Origin: Embiotoca jacksoni | Taxonomy: Eukaryota > Chordata > Actinopteri > Embiotocidae | Assembly (NCBI GenBank): GCA_022577435.1 | Contig: JAKOON010000006.1 | Coordinates: forward strand, 16,274,001-16,338,000 | Direction: 5' to 3' | Length of the DNA stretch: 64,000 nt | In this document: positions 1 to 12,727 of the stretch, piece by piece | Numbering within the stretch: the first letter of the stretch is position 1 | Layout of the letters: every line of letters begins with the position of its first letter | The notes under the pieces: generated by a model | The model's input: the letters and a program-made list of their open reading frames with translations, nothing else | Told to the model about the DNA's origin: nothing | Database searches by the model: none | Made by a program: the position numbers and the translations under genes

Positions 1-3000
1 CCAGTTACAGCTTAATAAAAACTATTTGCGAGCTCTTGATTGCTTGAAGATTAAACCATTATGCATTACCAGTTAAAGAGAGATTTCCGACTTTCACATA
101 TGGGTGTGTGTCTGTGTGTGTAACGTTTGATCAATAAATATGATACGTCCATAAGTTTTCTGTGACTAATAGAGAACAATGGCATTTAAGCATGAACTGA
201 TTTGAGAAAATTTCGTGACGGATGACTTTTAAAGGGATTTTCTTTTACAATCACTCATTTGGCAAACAAGGGAGAATTTTAAACCCCCATTCAATCTTTT
301 TTTTTTACATAAACGTTAAATCAAGTGGTTTCATTATTACTGCAACCAATCCAGACCTGAATCAACACCCAGTTCTGCAGCTTTTTGGTAGTTTTAGCTC
401 TTCAGTGTGATTTTTTTTTTTGGTACTTATGATTGAATATCAACCCTAGTTCGAGAAAACGATATTGATGTTGAACAACTCAGCAAAACCCCATGTTGGA
501 GAGCGCTGAGAGAAACAGGGGGACTGAGGGCAGATGTGGATGTTGTGTTACTGCTTATGGACAGTATCGTATTTGTAAACCATTTGGAGAAGGCTATGTA
601 GCTTGTACATGTGTTTGTAATTACTCAAACTACCAGTAGGGCCTGACAAGTTCTGCTTTGCTGGTTTGAGCAAACTCAGGTGTCCCACATGAAAGTAAGA
701 GGCATTATTTTGTGTTTTAAACCCTTAAGCATTAGGTGGTTTTTAGAAATTTCCACCTGAAAAACATCCCCAATTTCAACCAATAATAACTCCTAAATTG
801 TAAAGGCCAAAACAAACAACCATGGGCTCTATGTACTTGATAAATGTTGAAATACATAAAGTCTCCTTATTTCCATCAACAGGCCAAAGTGAGATTTAAA
901 AGAAAAATAACAAAAAAGGACATTTTTACTCATCAAAACTGTGGCTTGGTCAGTAAGTAACAGCCTATCAACAACAAATCAGTACAATATGTTATTGAAC
1001 TGTGACTCTACCAAATTCAAAGAGATAAAGGGCAAAAGTGTCACTGGGTGTGTGTCTTAATGACATATCTAGCCTGGTCTCATGGCGGGGACCCTCCATG
1101 AAGGTAAGGATTAATGAGAATTAAAAAAATGCCTTTTTTTTTTTTTATTTATTTATTTTTTTTTTATTTTCTTTACAATTGAAGGTCATATCCAGTGTAA
1201 GACACCAGGATACTAATGTGTGAATGTACCCTCACTCCACGATATACAGTATTAAGGCTTTGTCACTATAAATTAATTCTGACCTCTAAAGGTCAGAAGA
1301 CAATTCAAGTATTGTAGACTAATGAAGCTGCTTTGCAACAAAGCACTGGTAGTAATGAGAGAGAGTTTATTATGTCAGTGAAGACATTGAATCAATCAAC
1401 CAATTGCCGGCTTACTCGCAGTACTAATTCGTCAAGTGTTTCCTCGTTAACCAATGTGCCTTTTTCACCCATATAACTTTCAAATGCCCGTTGCCTTCAT
1501 CTTCCATTGTCTCACTCACCGTGTTCTTGGTGAGAGTGAATCAGAGTAATTGTTCTCTCCTCCAGTTGAATTTTGCTGTCATTTTTACCAGTGGGTGACA
1601 GCCACGAGACCCTTCTCTCAGACTGTGAATGTGCTCATTAGCATGTGATTATTTTTCTGCACACGAGCACCAGGTTAATCCACCCTCTGTTAACAGCAGC
1701 AATAACAACCTGTTATACAACACAATTATTCACTGCCCCCTTTATTTCAACTCATTAGTGTCAGACAATGAGATGAAATAGGGATATACTGTATAGGACA
1801 CTCATGATTCTCAGACAGATGAGCTCATTCCCTTATATTAGATAACAAATATTTTTTTTATGCTTTATGTGCCCTAGTTGTTTGATGATCCGTGTCTATT
1901 AAGCCTCTTGAGAAGTATTAGACATTTTATTTTGATAAATAACAATGACCCACAAAAAATATGAAGTAATAATGATGAAGAATTTGACTTAACGTAAATT
2001 CCAGGATAGGTATATGATCTGGAGCCATGTAGGATATTAAAAAGGACTATTATACACCCATTTTTCCTAAAATGGCATAAAGCAAGCACTATTGGAAACC
2101 GGTCTGAGTCAACATTTAAATGTCAGAAAGAAGTATTGAAAATTCTGACTGACTTTAACTTCATCTTGCATATGATATTTAACCTGAGACTTTCATTAGT
2201 GAAGGTCCGTTTATTAATACATCCCATTTATCTCTAGTGAGAAAGGTTGCAATTAGAGTTTTTTTATTGATTTGATATTGAAATGTTATATTCATTCACT
2301 ATGAACAAAAACTAGGACCTATAGTCTATACAAAATGGTGAAGAGCAATAAGTCTCCCTTTTGTTAATGTCCATCTATGCTGCTAAACAAAATTACTGCA
2401 TCATGGCTGTATGCCTCTTTAAGGGAATGTTGTTCATTCTAAAACGTGGACACTTCACAGACATCTTCAACATGACAACTCAGAAGATCTATACAATCAC
2501 CACAGTTTCAAGGTGGACACCAAATATTAGTGTCACCAATCAGTATCCAACTGAAATTGACATATGGTCACAATCTCCCCTTCTGTTCAAGAGTTATGGC
2601 ATTGCTTTCGCAAGAATGAGACCAACATGATCCATTTATGTGCATGTGCGCATGAACACACAGACCATGATCCAGATATCCTCAGATGGAGGTAAATGTA
2701 GGCTTCAGAATAATTGCCTCTCCTGACAATGTTCAGCAGAATGTTAAAGGGATCCTGCAGGTACAGTCAGATCAAGGCAGCCACCTGCCTATGTTTTATT
2801 TGATCTTTTTGTAAAGCTGTCAGGTTGAGCTCGCCTGTCTTTTGGACTAATCTTCCTGCAATCACTCACTCACACTAGTCTTCCATCCCAAGCAAAACTA
2901 TATGCTTGTTAACACAAAGTTACAAAAGAGGCATTCAATGCAGAGAGATTTTCGCTGAATTTGGCACAAGGATGAATGAAGCACACTAATTTTTGTATGG

Positions 3001-3699
3001 AGAATTAAATCTGACTATCAGGAGGTGTATTAAATAATAAGTACAAACATAGATAAAATGGAAGAGAAATTCCGCAATAGTTAGGTAACAGAAAGGGAAG
3101 GCAAAACAGCTGAGTTCTTATGATCACAGCGCATTCTCAAATAAAACTGACTATGACTGACTGTTCCTAAAATGTGTACATTCTAACCAAAATGTTATCC
3201 TACTGATTGCACTGAGCCTATTTGTACTCAAAATGAAAAGGTGTGAAAATGTACATATGTAAAGCGAAGAGTGCACAATGACTTCAGGTACAGTCATTGT
3301 ATTGCCATTGTTTTCCAGATTACATTTTTGTGCCTTGACGTCTTGGGAAAAAATCGTCTCATCCATCCCCAGTGAGATGCCTCTTAGAGCTTCAATTGTG
3401 AGGAAACATGAGGCACAAAAGAAGCCATTTTCTGTAAATGCATTCAGTAAGCCTCCAAAGGCCAAGCAGAGCTGCAATCAGAAACCACTTTTAATGTCTC
3501 GTTTGCTTTTTAAGACAGAAAACAGGTGAAGAAATGGGTAAAATCTTGAATGATGCATAGGAAATTACATATTTAGTTTACGTGCCAACTTTTACCTGGA
3601 AGGATGTTGAAGAGTGCTTTGATGATCAGTCCTTTTAGGGTTAAATGGAATGCTATTCATTCATCTCAGTAACTGTCTGAGATGCTGAAGACAAAATAT
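1..3699. other. No gene seen; AT-rich noncoding DNA
   Basis: I see no exon with a recognisable protein, no RNA gene and no clear mobile element here. The stretch is AT-rich with short T-runs near 298-308 and 412-421. A weak match to the fish repeat at 4566-4760 lies near 2585-2625. The part from about 1360 to 1790 is less repetitive and has homeobox-type ATTA cores, so it could be conserved noncoding DNA, but that cannot be judged from one sequence. Confidence 0.6.
1131..1172. repeat. T-rich low-complexity tract
   Basis: Runs of T are interrupted by single A residues (TTTA-type units). This is simple sequence with no visible flanking element to which it could be the tail. Confidence 0.85.
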
Positions 3700-4270
3700 T
3701 TCAATTCAATTCAATTTTGTCTATGCAGTGCCAAATCATATGTAATGTCTAGGCACTTTACCTTATAGGGTCAAGACCATACAGTATGATTGGGAGAATT
3801 ACAACAATTGGACAATTACCACGACACATGCAATGATGGCATATAAATGCATGGAGTGTGAAAGAGAGAAGAGCAAAAGTGCTCAGTATCTCATCTACCA
3901 GCAAAATTGGCCTGTAACAGCATAAGTGAGACATTATTCAGGGTCACCTGAGCCATCCCTAACTAAAAGCTTTATCTAAAAGTTAGGTTTTGAACCTTAT
4001 CTTAAAAGTAGAGAGGTGTCTGCCTCCCAAACTCCAGCTGGAAGCTGGTTTTACAGGAAAGGGGCATGAAAGGGGCCTATTTTACTTTTGGAAACTCTCG
4101 AGTAAGCCTGCACTGAGACAGACGTATTTTATTGCGATAATATGGTACTCTGTGGTCTGTAAAATGTGATGAAGCTTGGTCATTGAGGGCTTTAAGGGCA
4201 TTAATGGGAAGCATTTTAAATTATCTAGGCTATCCTACTACAATGGCAATGGAGGGAAGTTAATACAGGA
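3700..4270 (+). repeat. Old teleost interspersed repeat (family X, copy 1)
   Basis: It begins with reiterated TCAAT units followed by a stretch of the type 'atttatatagtgccaaatcac...aaggcacttta', a start familiar from many fish genomes. It shares an ordered set of blocks with 31459-32220: the start, a block reading 'cagggtcacctgag', a block near 'taagctttatc', and a block around 'gggagctagttcca'. No coding potential is visible. I cannot assign it to a TE class with confidence. Confidence 0.65.
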
Positions 4271-4565
4271 AAACTATGATCCATCTTGCCAATTCCTGTC
4301 AGTACTCTTGCCTTGACAATCCTCTCAGTAATACTTAAATTACTTATGTAAATTTGTTTCATTAATTTTGCTCCATTGAAATTTAGAGGCACAGAAGAGC
4401 AACAAGACCAACCAGCTTAAACTGATGTGGATGTTGACACCCTTAAATTAGAAGCAGTTCAAAGTTCGGGTAATTGGTAGGTAAGAAGTACAATAACACT
4501 ATATCTCCAAAACAATGATATCGATAGAGAAATTATGTTTTTAAAGTTATTTAGTCTGTTCGTGT

Positions 4566-4760
4566 GTCACGTTCTCGTGAACACGTTATCTCAGGAACAC
4601 CATCAAGGAATTTCTTCAACTCTGGCACAAACATTTACTTGGACTCAAGGATAAACTCATTCATAACAAATTATGAATAATTTATCACAAATAACTTTTA
4701 AGAGCAAATTATGAATTGTTGACATCTTAGATCCAAAATGTCAAAGGTCAAATTCACTGC
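4566..4760 (+). repeat. Teleost interspersed repeat (family Y, copy 1)
   Basis: The sequence runs through 'gttatctcaggaacacc', 'aaggaatttcttcaa', 'ggcacaaac' and 'acttggactcaaggat'. The same blocks appear in reverse orientation near 38200-38370. This is a common fish repeat without coding capacity; its class is not clear to me. Confidence 0.55.
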
Positions 4761-4769
4761 GGCATTAAA

Positions 4770-5857
4770 AAGATCTGCAAAAACACTTTTCTTGCGAAGG
4801 AGCTCTTTTTCTATTCCATGCCAGCGCCTGCCCTTTTTGGTTTTGGTTCACCTTCATTTTATTTTTCTATCTCCACAACACATCACACCATTCATACACA
4901 TCTACCATGTCTATGACAAACATACATTATGCATGACGTTTGAATGCTGTTCATCTTTTTCATTTATTTCACAATAAATGGCATGCATTTTTTAGCATTC
5001 TATGTTATCTCCGGTTTTAGTCATAGCAGTGTGTTATTACAGAACATCCACATTTGACTGTAATTCAAGTTGAACTTTGGAGCCTGGCTGTTTCCCCCTA
5101 CTTCCAGGTGTTATGCTTTATATGTTAAGCTAAATTAACCAAACCATGCTGGATCTCAACTGTTCAATTTCCTTTACAACTAATTTTATTCTTTCAGTTG
5201 TCTTCCAAACCGCTTCTGAAAGTCTCCAAACACACCAAGACGCCCCTGTATTTAATTTACTTCGTCATTGAGAGCACATGAGGTTGTTGCCCTCAGATGA
5301 ACATTTATCTATTCTATCAAACATTAGTTACAAAGACCTATAATTCCATCAGTGATAATTAGAGTACAAATTTGTATTAGATTTTATCTGTAATAATTAA
5401 GCCGATCACCTGCCATTTACCACCTCGTTTTTGATACCATTTATTACCAAGGGACACCCAAGATGGACATGGTTACATTCAAATTAATCAAATTACTCTC
5501 AGTGAATACCTTTGAGTCATGAGTAGAGCCAGGTCATTCGGACACAACTGTAAAGATAATGAATAACTACAAATATGGTCATATTAGGTTGTGGATATGA
5601 TCTAATTCCCAGCCATAAAATGCTTTGCTGAAAACTAAACCAAATGTTGTTTAATGATGGACTTCATTTAATGAGCACTGCTGTATATTGTTGCACCTGT
5701 TGATACATTTGCCCGGTAGGCTAAACAGTAAACTATGACACTACTGCCACAGTTTACCAGTTTTGAATGATAATTTTTGCTTTGACATACACAATGTATC
5801 TTGGTGGATTTACAGATATTTCCGACTGGCAAGTGCTGTAAACGATGCCAAAACTAA
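4770..5857. other. No gene seen
   Basis: AT-rich unique-looking sequence with only short frames that resemble nothing known. It ends at the CTTGC target site of the solo LTR that follows. Confidence 0.6.
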
Positions 5858-6240
5858 CTTGCTGTTAGGATTCCTGTCTGATCCTAGTGTGTTTTCCTCT
5901 GTTTTACCCCCGGTTGCCTCTCCTCGTGTGTGCTGTCATTCCCCTGTCTGTTTGTTATGGTCTGCCATGTGCTTCTGTTTGTTTTCATCTCTCCTGCAGT
6001 GCCCTCCTCCGAGCTCCGCCCACTCACACACCCGTCTCCAGAGATCCACCTGGAGCTCATTCCGCTGATCACCTCCAGCTGAATTAGATACCCCAGTCTC
6101 CTGTTAACTCACCGTCAGTCCATCCATTATCCTACCCGACATCACGTCCAATAAGTCTGTCTGTCTCTGTTCTTGAGAAACTCCGGTTCTGACTCCCGTC
6201 TGTTTCCGGTACCTGCCATTCAGCATCAAGCCTCGGGCAT

Positions 6241-6490
6241 TCACCTGAACGAAGAAGATTCCAGATCGTTCCACGGAGATCATCTGCTGCAATCTTGGCA
6301 ATCCTGTGTCGAGCTTCAAGCGTCACACAATCGACCCTGCTTTGCCGTCCAGTGTCGAGCCATGGGTATCACCTGTACGAAGAAGCCTTCCAGTTCGTTC
6401 CTTGGAGATCATCTGTTGAAGGTTTGGCCATCCTGTGTAGAGCCTCGGGTGTCACACAATCGATCCTGCCTATCTGCTGCGCTTGTGGAG
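6241..6490 (+). repeat. 128-bp tandem duplication inside the LTR
   Basis: Two copies of about 128 bp lie head to tail (6241-6368 and 6369 to about 6490). Both start TCACCTG, contain CGAAGAAG and GGAGATCATCTG, and continue through a block reading 'gtcacacaatcga'. They differ at scattered positions, so the duplication is not very recent. It explains part of the extra length of this LTR relative to the 696-bp relative at 50737. Confidence 0.8.
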
Positions 6491-6885
6491 AACCTCGGGA
6501 TTCCCACAAAGCATGTCAGCCTGCCGCTTGCTGTGGAGAAGCCTTAGGATTCCCCAGCGAAGTTACGCCCACCCAGCTACGTCAGCCTGCCACTTGCTTG
6601 TGGAGGACCTCGGGAGCCACGCCCCGCTGCGTTCTGCCTGCCTGTCCGTCTGTCAGCCTGCCAGCCGTGTTGGCAGATAAGCCAACTTCCGGCCCAGATC
6701 GGAGTAGCGCATACATGCGCATTGGACTTCAGAGACTGGTTCGTGTCGGCCATCACAGCCATCTGCGTGGTGAACGGAGTTTCTCCTCTGTGAAGGAGAG
6801 GAGATCAAAAGAAGAGGAGTTTTCTTCCTCTCCATTGGACTCTGATTTTTGGTGTGTTTCCTGTTTGCTATCTCTGCCTGGGAGA

Positions 6886-6891
6886 AATAAA
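6886..6891 (+). promoter_or_regulatory. LTR polyadenylation signal AATAAA
   Basis: A canonical AATAAA sits about 70 bp before the 3' end of the solo LTR, where the R/U5 boundary of an LTR is expected. Confidence 0.7.
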
Positions 6892-6964
6892 GACCTGGTT
6901 CCAAAGAGACTTTGCTGTGTGTCTGCATTTGGGTCTGGTTATAAGCACACCACATAACACTTGC

Positions 6965-7974
6965 ATCTCTTAAAAGATTAAATTATTCATGAGGACTATG
7001 GGGATACCACTTATAGAGTGCAAGTATTTTAATTGGAAAGCTTGTGTTGTCTGTCATTGTGTTCTCTTAAATGTTTCCAATGTATGAGGTGTATTGTTGA
7101 TGATGAAGACAACATAAATTGAACTAGGTTCAAGTGTCTTCTCCTTTTCACTAAAACTCATCTAACAAAATCCTCTTGTCTGAAAATGGTATACTCTGTG
7201 CAAATATTACAGTGAATGAAAGAACGCAAACATGGTTGCACAGCAATATACTCCTGTTCAGTAAGAAGACAAGACAAAAAAGATGTTATTCCAACATAAT
7301 TTAGTACTGTATATCAATGAGTAAGTTACAGAAAGTAATTGTAACTGTAGAATGGCAAAGGTGTCAACAGTAGGTGAAAGGTCAAGTAAAATCTCAGATA
7401 TGGTGCTAGTCACATCATTTCACTAGACTGCAACCAGCAGCTGAAACAGATTAGGAATGAAATCTGGACAGCTAATGTAATATTACCTGTGATGAGAAAA
7501 GCAAATGTATTCAAATGAAATATCATAAGAAGGAAGGTTCTTCATTAAGACAATATGGCTCACTGTCACGGTGGTGGAAAACTGGAGACAACAAAGAAAG
7601 CAAACAAAGAAAACTAAAATCAGCAGGGCAAACTGAAATCAAAGTGATTCAGTTCACACCTCATATCTCAGAGGGGATTAAGGGGAATTCTAAGAAAGAC
7701 CCATTTGTTGGAGTAATAACAATGCATTCCTTGACTATACCTGTCTTTTTCTTGAGTCTCAGTTTTGTGTCATGTGGTGGTAATTAACTGCCTGACTGAC
7801 CTTTTTTTTTTTTTCCCATGTCTTTTTTGTTTTTCTCACCATCTCTTTTGTCATTTCTGTGATAGTTATTTATTTTACAGGAGCCATGTATTCACCAAAG
7901 AGGTTATGTTATTGGTGCCATTCAATTTTGGAGCATTTGGCTGACTAAATGCAGTACATCTTAAAATCCAGTAT
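6965..7974. other. No gene seen
   Basis: AT-rich sequence with a T-run at 7801-7814. Short frames here resemble no protein I know. Confidence 0.6.
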
Positions 7975-8165
7975 TAAAGTTCAATTGCGACAAAATATAA
8001 ACCATTCTAGAAATACAATGACTCCATTTTTACCATTCGCAGGTACCAGTAATCTACTGGGATTGATGTACTTGGAAACCTCAATACAGTAAGCAGTTGT
8101 TATGGAGCAATCAGGGGTTGTGGTTTGATAGGAAAAAACTACGGTGTGTGTATGGAAATGTAAAT
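7975..8165 (+). repeat. Unclassified repeat (family Z, copy 1)
   Basis: This stretch is similar to 43075-43120 joined to 43370-43480. Shared blocks include 'aaatacaatga', 'aggtaccagtaatc', 'ctggga' and 'aagcagt'. The second copy is split by another repeat, so this uninterrupted copy shows the pre-insertion arrangement. It has no coding capacity. Confidence 0.5.
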
Positions 8166-10799
8166 ACACGTATCATGCAACTAACTGTACTCTTAGTCAC
8201 ATCCAAATATGAATTGTCTGCAATAAATAGCACCAGATAATTTTGGCAGAGGTCTGGGCTCTCCAAGTGCCCTTCTTTTTGGAGATGCAGTTTGTGTTAC
8301 TGGCCCTTCATCTGGATAAAAATATAGGTGGGGGCACTTATATGTGTATGCTAGGTTAAAAGCTCTATAGACCTTCTTCGGCTTTCCTCAAAGGAAACCA
8401 GACACACAAGAACAAAATCGTGACGCGATTATTTAATCAACACATTAGTAAATGACATGGTAAGGAGTGATGGCTTCAGTAATACTATGGATATCCACAC
8501 ATCACTAAAGGGGAGAATATCATCAGGGTTATATCTTGCTGAAGTCTGCATATTATTCACAGGCTGTCTCAAATGCTTGTGAAAACTCTAGTCCACCTGA
8601 GAAAATAGCACCTTTTACACAACTTGTTCAAGGCAGGATTTTTATGCCATTATTTTCCTGCGCCATTCTGTGTAAAAGTACGAATACGGAGTCGGGGGCA
8701 TTATTGTTCTGTCATTATGCAGGCAGTAGACGTAGTCACTGAACTAGATCGACATTTGTGCAAAAGGGAATGTTGGGACAGGAGTGTGACGCTTTGATGA
8801 TGTGTTATGTGTGCAAAACTTAAGCAATCAACACGCTCTGGCTTTGCATCAGCATGTTGTATACAATGCAGAACTGTTCTTCAGTTTCAAAAGTTGTATA
8901 AATGTGCATGGCTAGAAAAAGCACTCGCTCTATCCATATGTTTGACATCATCCTATGGTCACGCCTCTGATTCAATGCTTTCTGAAATCAGTGTGAGACA
9001 TCCCTTTTCTTAACTGAGAGTTGGGTGTTGAGCAAACATAAAACCTGACCAAATTACAAATATTCTAAATTTTTGTGAATAAATCTAATTGGAACTTATA
9101 AACTATAAAACAGGAAACCTGAGTACCATCATACAGGGAGGTAAAATGTGACATTGATAGGATATCATTGATTGGTGTTTTACATGATTTGTCATGATAT
9201 TGGGTTGCTTCCAAAATCAATCAAAAGAAGGTTGAATGACTTCAACACAATTTTGGGATGTTCCCACCAATGTAAAACCAGTTCAGTTCTTAAATATAAT
9301 GAAGAGTCTTTCTAAACATTTCTACCAACAATAAATACATTCCGAATTTAAAGGTTTGTTTTCTGTGGACACCAGAAAGTACCAGGATCTGACGTCGGAC
9401 CCATGATGTCATCAGTGGTCATATCAAATTTTAAAGGGAAAACATTGGGAAAGAAAAGCATGGTGCTGGTCTAATGAAGAAACCCCAAAACACATCCGCC
9501 AGTGGTGCTTGAAACCCTAAATATAAAGATGCTTTTATACAACTTCAGAGCTTTCAACCCCAAAAAATGAATCTTCTGTATCTAACACATTGTAGACTTA
9601 GGGAAATTGTGTCTTCACAAGCTACCAGTATTGGTTGTATAACCATCAGCTAGCTTAATATTGGCACCAGCCACTGTACACAGCTGTCCAGAACTCTTCC
9701 TCAGCAGCAGAGTTTAACACAACCTCACATTTTGATAAGAGCAATGGCTAAGGAAGGCAAGTAGGTTAGGACACAATATATAAACAAGACAACCCGGTAC
9801 TCATTTTATCGGAAACCTCAGTAAACAAACATGCAAAATCGTATCATGAGAAAAAACCTTGCTTGCTCATTTTTGAATAAACCACCCACCCAACCAAGAA
9901 CATTTCAAGGTCAACAACATAGCAATGAATGTAGGGCTCCTTCTGCCAGTCTCTGCAACTTCATGAATATAGAACCCATGATCTCATTACAGGTAATGAA
10001 AAGCAGTTATACATAGCAAGCATGCATACAACAACTTTGTGAATACATGTTCCAATGCATGCTCAGACACAATAACAAACACACACGCTCTCACATTCAA
10101 AATGAACCCAGTCACTGTGATTTTGTAATTTGTATTGTACTAATAATGTAAGAATCACTGATTGTCATTATGGCAATCTCTGTCCTAACATCAAGCACTT
10201 GATCTAAGCATTAAACACCACATAATAATGAAAGTAAGGTAATAAAACCAAGATTTATAAATAAGCAAATTATACACGGATGAGCTTATCGCAGGTCATA
10301 AGTGGTGACTGAAGTATTGTTGTTATTGTTCCCATTCATCCCCTAATTATTATGTGCATACTTGTATATAGCTGTGAGGATGTTCACTTTTACTGCGGAA
10401 ATTAGCTTTTTATCATGCCAGTTCGAAAAGAAGAGGCTGTACTTATGAGGTTTGGGTAGCGGAGCAGTTTTCCTTTCATCTGTCAGCAGCCATTAAGCAC
10501 CACCAGAACGTTGACTAGCTAAACAAGGTTGGCTCTCAGTACTCCCTTCTCACTCTATGCAAATTGATCTCTTTGATGTTGAACCAGCAGCACAGGGAAG
10601 GACAGAGAGAGGAAGAGAAGACGCGAGAGGGAGGGAGAACAGGAGGATGACGAGATGGGCTTGTTTTTAAATCAGCAACTGGTTCTAATGAGGAACTGTG
10701 TCAGCAAAACAACACAACCACTCTACAAACTGACCCAAGCAGACTTTCAAATATTATTCATAACCTGGAAATTTTGTACAAATGGCTGCTAGACTTTGT
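8166..10799. other. No gene seen
   Basis: Mostly unique AT-rich DNA. A purine-rich tract (GGA and GA units) spans about 10595-10650. No TE ends, splice-bounded exons or RNA genes could be supported. Confidence 0.6.
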
Positions 10800-10814
10800 T
10801 GTTGCTGTTGTTAT

Positions 10815-10896
10815 TAAATTTAATTAATTAATTAATTAATTTAAAAAATTTCCCCTCGGGGATTAATAAAGTAAATACCTACCTACCTACCTACCT
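10815..10896 (+). repeat. LINE-type 3' tail with (TTAA)n and (CTAC)n microsatellites
   Basis: A (TTAA)n run is followed by 'tttcccctcggggattaataaagta' and then (CTAC)n. A short GGGGATtAATAAAGTA end followed by a tetranucleotide run is the usual 3' tail of a fish non-LTR retrotransposon. Only the tail is present, as after a severe 5' truncation. Confidence 0.55.
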
Positions 10897-11304
10897 TATT
10901 TAGTGCTGTTTTGTCATTTTGGGTTTTGGCTGAAAATCAGATGGGGGCCACAGTGCAGGGGGGCTCTCGCAGGAGAACTGGGAGCTTTTATTCTGTAAAC
11001 TGTAAAATATTTGCACAAACCTCAAACCATGTAATGAGCTCACTCAAAAATGTTGTTGGCAGACTAACTAATCTGTTTCCAGTCGAGAGAAAGAAGTGAG
11101 AAATGGTGTTACAACTGAACATCCAAACAGTTGCGGGTCTTGCGGTAGATAGAATTTTGTAAAAATATGTTCCTCTCCCTTCCTGCCCTCTTTTGGGTGG
11201 GGGTTATGCTTTCCATAAAAAAGGCACTGAATTGAATCTATAAAAAGGTTACTTGTGTATATTATTAAATGGTATTCCCATTAGGCAGCCATAATTGCAA
11301 TGGC

Positions 11305-11318
11305 GGGGGGGGGGGGGG
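11305..11318 (+). repeat. G14 homopolymer
   Basis: Fourteen consecutive G residues. Runs of this length can form quadruplexes and often vary in length between individuals. Confidence 0.9.
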
Positions 11319-11376
11319 AGAATTACTACGTATAGACATACGTACACATATATTACACACACAGTCAGAGTCACTA

Positions 11377-12210
11377 TACATTACATTGAGCTGCCGCTTT
11401 TATCCAAAGCGACTTACAATAAGTGTATTCAACCATGAGGGTGCAAACCCGGAACAACAGGAATCAAGAAAGTACAATTTTCTTCAAGCAAGCCAAACTA
11501 CAAAGTGCTATCAGTAAGTGCCATTTTAAGTGCTACTAATTCAAGGTAAAGTCGGAAGAGGTGTGTTTTTAGTTTGCGGCAGAAGATGTACAGACTTTCT
11601 GCTGTCCTGATGTCATCGGGGAGCTCATTCCACCATTTAGGAGCCAGGACAGCAAACAGTCATGATTTAGTAGAGTGTTTAGCTCACAGCGAGGGAGCAA
11701 CAAGCTGATTGGCACATGTAGAGCGGAGTGAACAGGCTGGTGTGGAAGGTTTGACCATGTCCTGGATGTACACTGGACCCGATCTGTTCGCAGCGCGGTA
11801 CGCAAGTACCAATGTTTTGAAATGGTGGTGTGAGGACATCCACTGAGAGATGTCAGTCAGACAGGCAGAGATTCGTACTGCTACCTGTGTTTCAGATCGG
11901 GGAAAAGAGAGGATTAGTTGGATGTCATCAGCATAGCTGTGGTAGGAAAAGCCATGTGAGTGAATGACAGAGCCGAGAGAGTTGGTGTAGCCTACTTCTT
12001 CCAAGAAATCTCCCAAAGAGCCTGGTGGACGGTAGAGAACAACAATGTTTAACTGTACCGAATGAGTAACTGTCACGGCATGAAATTCAAAAGACAGTGG
12101 GGTAAAAAGTGGAAGCGGGTAGAGAGAAAAACTCAGTTTGGGGGAGATGAGTAAACCTGTACCACCACCCCTACCAGTGGGTCTGGGTGTGATACACATA
12201 TACACACCCA
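11377..12210 (-). mobile_element. L2-type LINE, internally deleted
   Basis: On the minus strand, a 180-codon frame at 12226-11684 joins three parts of an L2-type ORF2: part of the endonuclease (GRGGGTGLLISPKLSF, then VVLYRPPGSLGDFLEE), a reverse transcriptase block with the catalytic box (GFSYHSYADDIQL), and the C-terminal region (LVLAYRAANRSGPVYIQDM). The intervening hundreds of residues are missing. The 3' end is the familiar fish tail 'cttattgtaagtcgctttggataaaagcggc', seen here as its complement near 11385-11430. The L2/CR1 group assignment comes from these motifs; subfamily is not resolved. It is non-autonomous. Confidence 0.8.
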
Positions 12211-12226
12211 CTATCAACTTACCCAA
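11530..12226 (-). pseudogene. L2 ORF2 remnant (endonuclease-RT-C-terminus)
   Basis: Coding sequence of the LINE above. Two internal deletions (after 'DFLEEV' and after 'WMSSHH') keep the same frame, so an open frame survives although most of the endonuclease and RT core is gone. It cannot encode a working enzyme. The C-terminal part past about 11684 continues in another frame (a block reading LLNGGMSS), so a frameshift is also present. Confidence 0.75.
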
Positions 12227-12251
12227 TCAGGTAATAGTTGCTGGCAGGTTG

Positions 12252-12270
12252 TTTTTTTTTTTTTTTTTTT
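12252..12270 (+). repeat. T-run (about 19 T)
   Basis: A homopolymer just outside the LINE remnant, followed by an A-rich stretch. Confidence 0.85.
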
Positions 12271-12727
12271 AAATTAAAAGTCTGAACGACTTGAATGGAA
12301 GCTGATACAGTGGATACAACAGATATAATGTAAGTTATTGCATTTTAATTGAAAAATTAATGAAAGGAGGACTCAATTTTCTCCAAGTTAAGATACTGAG
12401 TGTAGCAGAAAAAGCAGCTGGGAAATATTCATGTCAGATGACATTCACTTGCCAATTTATAGTATTATTACGACAGACATGATGATTTGTGCCACAATGT
12501 CAACCAAATATGTCACATTACATTACATAGAGGCACAATGTTCATACAGCACAACGACATACTGAGATCAAAATCCCTTTTGTTTCATTTAGATCTGAAT
12601 TCACATTCCATTAATGTATGTCACTGAAGCATTCAGATAGTTACATTACTCTGTTTGAGAAAATTGGCTTCTGCTTTTCATGGAGATCCACAATTAGATA
12701 AACAGATTGAGGAAATGAGAGAACATA

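Larger units (their letters stand above)
5863..6959 (+). mobile_element. Solo LTR of a retrotransposon, 1097 bp
   Basis: The element starts TGTTAGGATTCCTG and ends CCACATAACA, that is TG...CA, and is flanked on both sides by the exact 5-bp duplication CTTGC (5858-5862 and 6960-6964). A polyadenylation signal AATAAA lies at 6886-6891, about 70 bp before the end, as expected for the R region of an LTR. No primer binding site, gag or pol follows, so this is a solo LTR left by recombination between two LTRs. Its first 100 bp and last 60 bp match the minus-strand LTR at 50737-51432, so both belong to one family, probably Gypsy-type. The frame at 6295-6957 (220 codons) lies wholly inside the LTR and is not a gene. 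Confidence 0.9.

Noticed and set aside
6295..6957. 220-codon frame as a novel gene
   Set aside because: It lies entirely inside a solo LTR with TG...CA ends and a target duplication, and its composition reflects the LTR's tandem blocks.
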